From Flavobacterium phragmitis (lineage in GTDB: Bacteria; Bacteroidota; Bacteroidia; Flavobacteriales; Flavobacteriaceae), in the NCBI RefSeq assembly GCF_900112575.1, contig NZ_FOMH01000011.1, forward strand, positions 186,001-250,000: DNA of 64,000 bases, given 5' to 3'. Shown here piece by piece: positions 54,320-62,033 of the stretch. A program made the position numbers and the translations under genes. Each line of letters opens with the position of its first letter. Positions within the stretch are counted from its first letter, which is position 1. The notes under the pieces are model-generated. The model did not search any database. It worked only from the letters and a program-made list of their open reading frames with translations, and was not told the DNA's origin.

Positions 54320-54507
54320 TATTTTTCTTTTTAAAATAATGGACAAAGATACAGAATTAGAACTTAACAGCTTATATCAAAATGGACTGTATCTGGATTA
54401 TTTTTTTTAGAATGTTAAATATCAGTTAATATTTACAAACCAGTCTTTTAGGCTATTTTAAATTTCAGTAAATTGTTATGATATAATTATTTAACTCCAA
54501 AAAACCA

Positions 54508-55791
54508 ATGAAAAAATCGTTAATCCTGTTTTCAATTCCGTTATTAGCTATAATGACTTCCTGCAACGGACAAGTAAAAAAAGAAGAAAAAGAAGCACTT
54601 GCCAAACAACCGGGAAATGTTGTAAAAACGGCTATCGGAGATATTACACTTCCCCCGCCCTACGCAACCGAATCCAAAACAAAGAACAGTAAAGTTTTAG
54701 GCTGGCCAGAAGGAAAAACCCCAAAAGCGCCTGAAGGTTTTACGGTAACGAAATTTGCTGACGGTTTCGAAAATCCGCGTTGGAGCTATATTGGACCAAA
54801 CAATGATATTTTTGTTGTGGAGAGCGGAACCAGAACAAGCAAAAACCAAATTATCATTTTACGCGATAAGGATAAAGACGGAAAATATGAAACTCGCGAA
54901 GTTTTTATTTCTGGTTTAAACAGACCTCTAGGAATGCTAATTCTTAAAGACTTTTTTTACATTGCAAATACCGACGGACTTTACCGTTACCCCTATAAAA
55001 ATACTCCTTTAAAATTAGAAACCAAAGGAACTAAAATTGTTGAGCTTCCTGCTGGCGGATACAACAATCACTGGACAAGAAGTTTGCTTGCTAATCCTGA
55101 AGGAACGAAGATTTATATTGGTGTTGGTTCAGGAAGCAATGTTGGAGAAAACGGAATGGATAAAGAAATTCGCCGTGCCGCAATTTTAGAAATCAATCCT
55201 GACGGAACCGGCGAAAAAATTTATGCTGAAGGTCTTAGAAACCCAATGGGAATGGACTGGAATCCAGCCAACAAAAAAGAACTTTGGACAGCGGTAAACG
55301 AAAGAGATGAACTTGGCGATGATTTGGTTCCAGATTATATTACGAGTGTAAAAAGAGGCGGTTTTTACGGATGGCCTTATTCGTATTTTGGAAGTATTCC
55401 CGACCCAAGATGGAAAGGGAAAGGCGAACGAAAAGATTTGATAGAAAGAGCTATTGTTCCCGATGTTCCGGTTGGTGCTCACACTGCTTCGTTGGGATTA
55501 GCCTTTTACACTAAAAATGCTTTTCCTGCAAAATATAGAAATGGCGCTTTTGTAGGTCAGCATGGCTCCTGGAACCGATCTGTAATTTCAGGTTATAAAG
55601 TTTTATTTGTTCCTTTTAAAGATGGAAAACCTTCAGGAAAACCAGAAGATTTTTTAACTGGTTTTATTTCAAATGATGAAAAAGCAGAAGTTTATGGACG
55701 TCCAGTTGCAGTAACTGTTATGAATGACGGATCGCTTTTGGTAAATGATGATAGCGGAAATACGATTTGGAAAGTAACAGCGAATAAATAA
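54508..55791 (+). CDS. PQQ-dependent sugar dehydrogenase-like lipoprotein
   Basis: 427 aa with a lipoprotein signal (LLAIMTSC, Cys19). The six-bladed propeller of the soluble glucose/sorbosone dehydrogenase family shows in GFENPRWSYIGPNNDIFVVE, GLNRPLGMLILKDFFYIANT, EGLRNPMGMDWNPANKKELW and VGAHTASLGLAFYTKNAFPA. The histidine in AGGYNNHWTRSLL and the Arg/Asn pair in GLRNPMG fit the cofactor and active-site positions. Substrate unknown; PQQ synthesis genes are not nearby, so the cofactor would need to be taken up or the protein may have another role. Confidence 0.85.
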   Translation: MKKSLILFSIPLLAIMTSCNGQVKKEEKEALAKQPGNVVKTAIGDITLPPPYATESKTKNSKVLGWPEGKTPKAPEGFTVTKFADGFENPRWSYIGPNNDIFVVESGTRTSKNQIIILRDKDKDGKYETREVFISGLNRPLGMLILKDFFYIANTDGLYRYPYKNTPLKLETKGTKIVELPAGGYNNHWTRSLLANPEGTKIYIGVGSGSNVGENGMDKEIRRAAILEINPDGTGEKIYAEGLRNPMGMDWNPANKKELWTAVNERDELGDDLVPDYITSVKRGGFYGWPYSYFGSIPDPRWKGKGERKDLIERAIVPDVPVGAHTASLGLAFYTKNAFPAKYRNGAFVGQHGSWNRSVISGYKVLFVPFKDGKPSGKPEDFLTGFISNDEKAEVYGRPVAVTVMNDGSLLVNDDSGNTIWKVTANK

Positions 55792-55856
55792 AATTCCAAT
55801 TTTTTTAAATTCCAAATTCCAATTCTCTTAGAGAGTGGAACTAAACTATAAAGATT

Positions 55857-56000
55857 TTTAAACACATAGAGACATAGATTTTTGTTCTAAAAAGATGTTA
55901 CTAAGAAAACCCGTTTTCACACATAGTTTTTCTATGTGGCTTTTGATAAGTAAAACGCCTTTTTTGCCTCAATCAATGACTGTGTTTCTATGTGTTAAAA
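55857..56000. repeat. MITE-like element with 21-bp terminal inverted repeats
   Basis: Left end TTTAAACACATAGAGACATAG (55857-55877, 21 bp) and right end 55980-56000 are complementary at 18 of 21 positions. An inner hairpin CACATAG / CTATGTG sits at 55920-55938. At 144 bp without an ORF it fits a miniature element or dispersed repeat. Confidence 0.6.
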
Positions 56001-56029
56001 TAAAACAGCACTTTTAACCTCCCTTATTT

Positions 56030-58120
56030 ATGCCTTTTCAAAATTGTTTTCTTTTTCTTTTGATTCTTTTTATTTCTAAAAACATTTCAGCACAAGAAAA
56101 TATTGATTCTACCAAAACCCAAAAACTAGACGAAGTTTTAATAAGTCCGCTTCATATTAATCGGGATTTGCAAAATAGTCCGGCTTCAATTGGCATTTTA
56201 TCCGAAAAAGAATTACTTCGAAATAACACCACAGACATTAGTAATATCATTAATACGATTCCGGGTGTTTTTATGCAATCGTCGAATATTACCACAACCC
56301 GAATTTCGATTCGTGGAATTGGCGCCAGAACACCATACGGAACGAATAAAATCAGAGCTTTTTATGGAAATATTCCTCTGACATCTGGAAACAGCGAAAC
56401 CGTAATTGACGATATCGATCTTCAAAACATTAATCAAATTGAAGTGATAAAAGGTCCGCTTTCGAGTATTTATGGCGCTGGTTTAGGCGGAGCAATTTTA
56501 ATTTCGCCTCAAACATTTAATAAAGGAAATTATCAAACTGAAATCAGTTCTATTATTGGCTCTTTTGGTTTATTGAAAAACAGGGTCAGTTTTAATTTGA
56601 ATGAAAAAAGTGCTTCTTTAAATCTAAGTTATCATAATTTAAAGACCGACGGCTGGCGAGAAAACAGCGTTTACAATCGGGAAGGAATTACACTTGGCGG
56701 TGAATTATTCAGAAAGAAAAACAGCAAACTGACTTACTTCTCCAACTATACATATTTAAAAGCTTACATTCCGAGTTCAATCAACAAAACCACTTTCGAA
56801 AATAATCCACAAGCGGCTGCTCCAACTTGGGTTGCTTCAAAAGGTTTTAAAGAATACAAATCAACTTTGGCAGGATTGGCTTATGATTTTAAATTAAATG
56901 ATCATTTGAATAATTCGACTTCTGTTTTTATCAATTATAAAGACAGCAACGAACCGCGACCTTTTGATATTTTGCGTCAATATACTTTTGCCTCGGGTGT
57001 ACGAACTCAATTTTCGGGAGATTTCAATATCGGAAAAATTAAAAATCAATTTATTGCGGGATTAGAATATTTCAGAGATAATTATAGCGGAAATACTTTC
57101 GAAAACTTGTATCAGCAAAATAATGGGAATGGAAGTCTGCAAGGCGATCAGCTTACTGCAACCGATCAAAAAAGACATTTTTATAATGTTTTTTCGCAAA
57201 TCAGAACATTGCTTTCTGATCGATTTGAGATTCAGGCAGGTTTAAATTACAACAAAACCAAATTCGAACTTCAGAATGATTTTCCCGCTTCCGCGAATAA
57301 TCCGAAGGAGAAATATAGTTACGATGGAATTTTTTCGCCACAACTTTCTTTTTTGTTCAAGCCAAATGAAGTTCAGACAATCTATTTTTCTGCAAGCCGA
57401 GGATTTTCTCTTCCCGCAACCGAAGAAACTCTAACCTCAACGGGTAATATCAATCAAAACATAAAACCTGAAACGGGTTATAACTTTGAATTGGGTGGAA
57501 AACTTCATTTTTTCAATAAAAAACTATATGCCGAAATTGCAATTTATCGAATGGAAATTAAAGATTTATTGGTAGCCAAAAGAATCGGCGATGATCAATA
57601 CGAAGGTATGAATGCAGGAAAAACCTTTCATGAAGGAATTGAAATTTCCTTAAATCATAATTGGCCAATCAATCGAATTTTTACTCTAAATTCTTATGTC
57701 GGAACTTCAATTGGAAATTATGAATTTAAAGAATTTGTCGATAACGGAAATGATTATTCCGGAAACAAATTAACCGGAGTTCCAGCCAATACCGCAAGCG
57801 CTGGTTTTACCTTAAACCTAAATTCAGGATTTTACTTTACCGCCGATTTTCAGTTTACAGACAAAATCCCAATGAATGATTCAAATGCCGATTATTCCGA
57901 TTCTTATTCACTTCTGAATTTAAAAGCCGGTTATCAATTTGAAATTTTATCAGGTTTAAAAGCTCATTTTGATGCAGGCATAAATAATGTAATGGACGAA
58001 AAATACGCTTCTATGATTTTGACCAATGCCACTGCCGTTGGAAATGCACTACCAAGATTTTATTATCCTGGATTGCCGATAAACTATTACGGAATTATCT
58101 CATTAAATTATGTATTTTAG
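56030..58120 (+). CDS. TonB-dependent outer-membrane receptor (siderophore-type)
   Basis: 696 aa with a signal peptide (CFLFLLILFISKNISAQE). The TonB-box region QKLDEVLISPLHINRD comes first. The plug at about 50-160 has TRISIRGIGARTPYGTNKIR and IEVIKGPLSSIYGAGLGGAI. The barrel has the family motif FSASRGFSLPATEETLTSTG and ends YYGIISLNYVF. There is no carboxypeptidase-regulatory-like domain, so it is of the FecA/iron-complex kind rather than SusC. Ligand unknown. It may be co-transcribed with the following gene (24-bp gap). Confidence 0.9.
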   Translation: MPFQNCFLFLLILFISKNISAQENIDSTKTQKLDEVLISPLHINRDLQNSPASIGILSEKELLRNNTTDISNIINTIPGVFMQSSNITTTRISIRGIGARTPYGTNKIRAFYGNIPLTSGNSETVIDDIDLQNINQIEVIKGPLSSIYGAGLGGAILISPQTFNKGNYQTEISSIIGSFGLLKNRVSFNLNEKSASLNLSYHNLKTDGWRENSVYNREGITLGGELFRKKNSKLTYFSNYTYLKAYIPSSINKTTFENNPQAAAPTWVASKGFKEYKSTLAGLAYDFKLNDHLNNSTSVFINYKDSNEPRPFDILRQYTFASGVRTQFSGDFNIGKIKNQFIAGLEYFRDNYSGNTFENLYQQNNGNGSLQGDQLTATDQKRHFYNVFSQIRTLLSDRFEIQAGLNYNKTKFELQNDFPASANNPKEKYSYDGIFSPQLSFLFKPNEVQTIYFSASRGFSLPATEETLTSTGNINQNIKPETGYNFELGGKLHFFNKKLYAEIAIYRMEIKDLLVAKRIGDDQYEGMNAGKTFHEGIEISLNHNWPINRIFTLNSYVGTSIGNYEFKEFVDNGNDYSGNKLTGVPANTASAGFTLNLNSGFYFTADFQFTDKIPMNDSNADYSDSYSLLNLKAGYQFEILSGLKAHFDAGINNVMDEKYASMILTNATAVGNALPRFYYPGLPINYYGIISLNYVF

Positions 58121-58144
58121 CATTGTATTTAATTTCACAAAACA

Positions 58145-58696
58145 ATGCTTTCCGAATTGCAGAAAAAACTGGATTACGTCAATGCTTATAGAGAAAATCG
58201 TCTCAAAACGGCAAAAGATGTTTTAGAAAACCCTTCGCTTTTTAGTGAATTGGTTTCGATTTGCTTTTCGCCCGAAGATAAAAACAATCATAAAGCTTGC
58301 TGGATTTTAGAATTTGTTTCATACGAAGAATTGTATTGGCTCCAGCCTCATCTTGATTTTTTCTGTTCGAATTTAAAAGTTTTAAAAGATGAAAGTTCTT
58401 TGCGACCGATTGCAAAAGTGGTTCAGCTTTTGGTAAAATCGCATTACAAGAAAAACGAAAACGGCATAAAACTCTCCGAAGAAAATCTTCAAGACTGCAT
58501 CGAAGCTTCTTTCGACTGGCTCATTAACGATACCAAAGTCGCCACAAAAGCCTATTCTATTCGTACTTTATATATTTTAGGAAATTATTACGACTGGATT
58601 CATCCCGAACTAAAAATCATAATCGATAAAGATTTCGGAGACCATTCGCCCGCATACAAAGCCGTCGCCAAAGAAGTTTTGAAGAAAATAAAATAA
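58145..58696 (+). CDS. uncharacterised helical protein
   Basis: 183 aa, no signal peptide, almost all predicted alpha-helix with HEAT/ARM-like repeats (SLFSELVSICFSPEDKNNHK, SSLRPIAKVVQLLVKSHYKK, ATKAYSIRTLYILGNYYDWI). It has no catalytic motif. Similar short proteins in this group are sometimes mislabelled adenylosuccinate lyase; the lyase signature is absent. Cytosolic scaffold role is the most that can be said. Confidence 0.65.
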   Translation: MLSELQKKLDYVNAYRENRLKTAKDVLENPSLFSELVSICFSPEDKNNHKACWILEFVSYEELYWLQPHLDFFCSNLKVLKDESSLRPIAKVVQLLVKSHYKKNENGIKLSEENLQDCIEASFDWLINDTKVATKAYSIRTLYILGNYYDWIHPELKIIIDKDFGDHSPAYKAVAKEVLKKIK

Positions 58697-58703
58697 GTTT
58701 TAG

Positions 58704-58790
58704 TTGCCACGAATTACACTAATTTCACTAATTTTTTATGTTGAATTTGAAAAAAAAATAATTCGTGGAAATTCGTGTAATTCGTGGCAA
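58704..58790. repeat. long inverted repeat (TTGCCACGAATTACAC type)
   Basis: Left arm TTGCCACGAATTACACTAAT... (58704-58733) and right arm ...TGTAATTCGTGGCAA (58760-58790) are complementary over about 30 bp with a few mismatches. The unit TTCGTGGAAATTCGTGTAA is itself internally repetitive. It could also terminate the preceding gene. Confidence 0.65.
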
Positions 58791-58838
58791 ACAAAAAAAA
58801 CCTCTATAATCCTTTTAATCTGTGGCAGAAAACTAAAT

Positions 58839-58871
58839 TTTGGCTAAAAAAAGATTAAAAACTATCTTTGC
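58839..58871 (+). promoter_or_regulatory. promoter of the PIN toxin-antitoxin pair (TTTG-N20-TATCTTTGC)
   Basis: TTTG (58839-58842) and TATCTTTGC (58863-58871) separated by 20 bp, about 50 bp before the antitoxin ATG. Confidence 0.75.
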
Positions 58872-58890
58872 AAAAACGCGACATAATTAT

Positions 58891-58919
58891 TTTACGTACA
58901 TTTGTAAAAACTTTACGTA
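58891..58919 (+). promoter_or_regulatory. paired TTTACGTA sites, putative antitoxin operator
   Basis: Two identical TTTACGTA words (58891-58898 and 58912-58919) lie 21 bp apart, two turns of the helix, between promoter and start codon. Each holds the palindrome TACGTA. This suits autorepression by a ribbon-helix-helix antitoxin. Confidence 0.55.
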
Positions 58920-58920
58920 T

Positions 58921-59169
58921 ATGAATACAAAACTCACTTTATCGCTTGAAAAAGAGGTTATCGATCAAGCGAAGTTGTATGCTAAAAAAACAGGCCGAAG
59001 CTTATCTGAGTTGGTAGAAAGTTACTTTAAAAATTTAACTGAGAAGACAGAAACATACGACGACATTCATCCGAAAGTAAAAAAGCTTATTGGAATAGTT
59101 ACTTTACCAGATGATTTTGACGAAGAGAAAGTAAAAGAAGAACATTACAGAGAAAAATACGGTCTATGA
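58921..59169 (+). CDS. antitoxin of a PIN-type toxin-antitoxin pair (DUF6364/ribbon-helix-helix-like)
   Basis: 82 aa from the ATG at 58921 (MNTKLTLSLEKEVIDQAKLY). The beta strand KLTLSL followed by two helices (VIDQAKLYAKKTGRSLSELV) is a ribbon-helix-helix DNA-binding pattern. The C-terminal half (IHPKVKKLIGIVTLPDDFDE) should wrap and block the toxin. The stop overlaps the toxin start (ATGA), a hallmark of these operons. Upstream TTG-started reading to 58840 covers the promoter and is rejected. Confidence 0.85.
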   Translation: MNTKLTLSLEKEVIDQAKLYAKKTGRSLSELVESYFKNLTEKTETYDDIHPKVKKLIGIVTLPDDFDEEKVKEEHYREKYGL

Positions 59170-59579
59170 AAAACGTATTTATTGACACTAATATTTTAAT
59201 GGATATTTTCGCCAATCGACAGCCTTTTGTGCATAATTCATTAAAAATATACACTTTAGGCGTTGATAAAAAAATCAAGCTATATTCTACATCAAACACT
59301 ATAATAACCCTTCATTATCTGTTAAAAAGATTAATTCCAGAAGAAAAAATTAGAATGGCTTTAGATGAAATTACTCAGAATATAGAAATAATTCCTATTG
59401 ACGTAAACATTATTAAAAAAAGTTTAAAATCCAATCACAAAGATTTTGAAGATGCAATTCAAATTACATCGGCTCAATCAATAAATTCAATGGATTGCAT
59501 CATTACACGAGATTTAAAAGATTTTAAATTTTCTGAAATTAATGTATTCACTCCCGATGAATTTCTAAATACACTATAA
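59166..59579 (+). CDS. PIN-domain ribonuclease toxin
   Basis: 137 aa. The acidic site residues of PIN nucleases are visible: Asp7 in MKNVFIDTNILMDIF, Asp93/Glu95/Asp96 in HKDFEDAIQ, and Asp116 in DCIITRDLKDF. Toxins of this kind cut tRNA or mRNA when freed from the antitoxin. It overlaps the antitoxin gene by 4 bp and ends only 5 bp before purK. Confidence 0.88.
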   Translation: MKNVFIDTNILMDIFANRQPFVHNSLKIYTLGVDKKIKLYSTSNTIITLHYLLKRLIPEEKIRMALDEITQNIEIIPIDVNIIKKSLKSNHKDFEDAIQITSAQSINSMDCIITRDLKDFKFSEINVFTPDEFLNTL

Positions 59580-59584
59580 TACAA

Positions 59585-60733
59585 ATGAATTATTTTTCTT
59601 CTGATTTTAAATTAGGAATATTAGGTGGCGGACAATTAGGCAAAATGCTTTTGTTCGACACCAGAAAATTTGACATACAAACTTACGTTCTAGATCCAAG
59701 CGACGAAGCGCCGAGTAAAATTGCCTGCAACAAGTTTTTTCAAGGCGATTTAATGGATTATGAAACGGTTTATAATTTCGGGAAACAAGTCGATGTTTTG
59801 ACTTTCGAAATTGAACTGGTAAACCTTGAAGCTTTGACACAATTGGAAAACGAAGGTTTAAAAATATATCCGTCTCCAAAAACCTTAAAAGGAATTCAGA
59901 ATAAAGGCGTTCAAAAAGAATTTTACGCTAAAAATAATATCCCAACTGCACCTTTCGAAAGATTTGAAAATTTAGAAAATCTAAAATCTAAAATCAGCGA
60001 TCTAAAATTACCTTTTGTGTGGAAATGCACCGAATTTGGTTATGACGGAAACGGAGTAAAAATAGTTCGTCAAGCATCCGATTTAGATACCTTGCCAAAT
60101 GTAGAATGCATTGCTGAAACTATGGTTCCGTTCAAAAACGAATTGGCAGTAATTGTGGTTAGAAATCCATCAGGAGAAATGAAAACCTATCCGGTTGTAG
60201 AAATGGAATTTCATCCAGAAGCAAACCAAGTTGAATACGTAATTTGCCCAGCAAGAATCGACGATAAAGTTGCTGAAAAAGCTAGAGCAATTGCTTTGCA
60301 GGTTTCAGAAAACTTCAATCACGTTGGACTTTTAGCCGTTGAAATGTTCCAGACTCAAGATGACGAAATTTTGGTAAACGAAGTTGCGCCACGTCCGCAC
60401 AATTCTGGACATTATTCTATCGAAGCAAGTTATACTTCACAATTCGAAAATCATTTACGCGCTATCTTAGATCTTCCTTTAGGAAACACAGACAGCAAAG
60501 TGGCCGGAATTATGGTAAATTTAGTGGGTGCCGAAGGTCATTCTGGAAACGTGGTTTATGAAAACATCGAAACCATTTTAGGATGGGATGGTGTTACACC
60601 TCATATTTACGGAAAGAAACAAACACGTCCGTTTAGAAAAATGGGTCATGTTACGATTGTAAATGAAGATATGGCTGAGGCCAGAAGAATTGCACAGGAA
60701 GTTAAGAATACTATTAAAGTTATTAGTGAATAG
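59585..60733 (+). CDS. purK: N5-carboxyaminoimidazole ribonucleotide synthase
   Basis: 382-aa ATP-grasp enzyme of purine synthesis, carboxylating AIR with bicarbonate and ATP. FKLGILGGGQLGKMLLFDTR, LPFVWKCTEFGYDGNGVKIV, and EVAPRPHNSGHYSIEASYTS are typical. No promoter was found between the PIN gene and this start (5-bp gap), so it may be read from the toxin-antitoxin promoter. Confidence 0.97.
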   Translation: MNYFSSDFKLGILGGGQLGKMLLFDTRKFDIQTYVLDPSDEAPSKIACNKFFQGDLMDYETVYNFGKQVDVLTFEIELVNLEALTQLENEGLKIYPSPKTLKGIQNKGVQKEFYAKNNIPTAPFERFENLENLKSKISDLKLPFVWKCTEFGYDGNGVKIVRQASDLDTLPNVECIAETMVPFKNELAVIVVRNPSGEMKTYPVVEMEFHPEANQVEYVICPARIDDKVAEKARAIALQVSENFNHVGLLAVEMFQTQDDEILVNEVAPRPHNSGHYSIEASYTSQFENHLRAILDLPLGNTDSKVAGIMVNLVGAEGHSGNVVYENIETILGWDGVTPHIYGKKQTRPFRKMGHVTIVNEDMAEARRIAQEVKNTIKVISE

Positions 60734-60835
60734 TTTTCAGTCGCAGTCACAGTATTCAGTTTAAAAACTATATTTTTTTGAAGTCTCAGTATTAACTTGA
60801 AACCTGAAACTTGAAACCAATAAACAAAAAACAAA
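60734..60835. repeat. repeat spacer between purK and purE
   Basis: It contains CAGTCGCAGTCACAGTATTC (60738-60757) and CTTGAAACCTGAAACTTGAA (60796-60815), matching words at 51474-51668 and 2338-2357. No gene is present. Confidence 0.5.
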
Positions 60836-61318
60836 ATGAGCAAAGTAGCTATTATAATGGGAAGCATCTCAGACATGCCAGTTATGCAGGATGCAATCGA
60901 CATATTAAAACAATTTAATGTAGAAGTTGAAGTAGATATCGTTTCGGCACACAGAACGCCTGAGAAATTATTCGATTTCAGCAAAAATGCACACAACCGC
61001 GGTATTTCGGTAATTATTGCCGGTGCGGGCGGTGCGGCGCATTTACCGGGAATGGTGGCTTCAATGTCTCCGCTTCCTGTAATTGGTGTTCCTGTAAAAT
61101 CAAGCAATTCGATAGATGGCTGGGATTCGGTTTTATCGATTCTGCAAATGCCGGGTGGCGTTCCTGTTGCAACTGTAGCTTTAAACGGAGCAAAAAATGC
61201 CGGAATCTTAGCAGCACAAATCATTGGAAGCCACAATAAAAAAGTTTTAGATACTATTATTTCTTATAAAGAAGAATTGAAAGCGGCGGTTAATAAAGCG
61301 GCTGAAAGTCTCAAATAG
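60836..61318 (+). CDS. purE: N5-carboxyaminoimidazole ribonucleotide mutase (class I PurE)
   Basis: 160 aa; moves the carboxylate to give CAIR. MGSISDMPVMQDAIDILKQF, VSAHRTPEKLFDF and IIAGAGGAAHLPGMVASMS are the class I signature. With purK it completes the bacterial two-step route. An inverted repeat with T-run follows the stop. Confidence 0.97.
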   Translation: MSKVAIIMGSISDMPVMQDAIDILKQFNVEVEVDIVSAHRTPEKLFDFSKNAHNRGISVIIAGAGGAAHLPGMVASMSPLPVIGVPVKSSNSIDGWDSVLSILQMPGGVPVATVALNGAKNAGILAAQIIGSHNKKVLDTIISYKEELKAAVNKAAESLK

Positions 61319-61348
61319 TCATCAGTCTCAGTTTTCAGTCACAGCAAG

Positions 61349-61388
61349 CACAGAGGAACACAAAATTTGTGAATCTCTGTGTTTTTTT
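61349..61388 (+). terminator. purE terminator
   Basis: CACAGAG (61349-61355) pairs with CTCTGTG (61375-61381), with CACAAA / TTTGTG inside, followed by seven T. Confidence 0.75.
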
Positions 61389-61461
61389 CTTGGTGAATCT
61401 TTGCGAAATAAGCCTCTTCAAGAATTAACTAATCCTTATAAAAATTTCTAAAAGAAAAACT

Positions 61462-61469
61462 TAACTTTG
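61462..61469 (+). promoter_or_regulatory. -7 box TAACTTTG upstream of the ParE-type pair
   Basis: The box ends 13 bp before the antitoxin ATG. No TTG at 17-23 bp, so only a partial match. Confidence 0.35.
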
Positions 61470-61482
61470 AGAAAAAAGCAAA

Positions 61483-61710
61483 ATGAACATTCAAACTTCT
61501 AAAATAGAGCTCGCTAAAATAGTTTTAGACATTGAAAATCCCGATTTAATTCAGGAAATTGTCGAGTTCATTCAATCTAAAGAAAATCTTTCAGAAGAAC
61601 AAAAAACCAAAATAAATGAGGCCATTTATTCTTTAGATAATAATGAAGGAATTTCACATGATGTTGTTATGGAAGAAACCAAAAATCGTTATTCAAAATA
61701 CTTTAAATAA
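61483..61710 (+). CDS. antitoxin of a ParE/RelE-type pair
   Basis: 75 aa, mostly helical, acidic, starting MNIQTSKIELAKIVLDIENP and ending VVMEETKNRYSKYFK. Short proteins of this form (an N-terminal helix, a charged linker and a C-terminal toxin-binding tail) lie in front of ParE-like toxins in many Bacteroidota. It overlaps the toxin gene by one base (TAATG). No clear DNA-binding motif is visible by eye. Confidence 0.75.
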   Translation: MNIQTSKIELAKIVLDIENPDLIQEIVEFIQSKENLSEEQKTKINEAIYSLDNNEGISHDVVMEETKNRYSKYFK

Positions 61711-61997
61711 TGAATGTAATTTGGTCTCCACAAGCTAAACAAGACTTTTGGAACAACATCGATTATTTGGAAGCTGAATGGTCTGAAAAAGTTGCTCAAA
61801 ATTTCATTGAAAAAGTAAATACCACAATTACACTTTTAAAAAATGACAATGTTTTATTTCTCAAAACAAATTATAAAAACGTTTATAAAATTGTCATCAC
61901 CAAACACATTTCACTTTATTACCGTATCGAAAACACTAATTTAGAATTACTTCGTTTTTGGAATACTTTTCAGGATACGAAGAAATTCAAATTATGA
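61710..61997 (+). CDS. RelE/ParE-family toxin
   Basis: 95 aa. NVIWSPQAKQDFWNNIDYLE and VYKIVITKHISLYYRIENTN fit the RelE/ParE fold: N-terminal beta strand, two helices and a C-terminal sheet with basic and aromatic residues. ParE members inhibit gyrase and RelE members cut mRNA on the ribosome; by eye the type cannot be fixed. Coupled by one-base overlap to its antitoxin. Confidence 0.85.
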   Translation: MNVIWSPQAKQDFWNNIDYLEAEWSEKVAQNFIEKVNTTITLLKNDNVLFLKTNYKNVYKIVITKHISLYYRIENTNLELLRFWNTFQDTKKFKL

Positions 61998-62033
61998 TTT
62001 CCTAATTTTATATTTTTAAAAAGCATAAATAAT

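Noticed and set aside
60646..61236. A 196-aa minus-strand ORF across purK/purE
   Set aside because: Antisense to purE, whose frame carries intact catalytic motifs; no start signal or family.
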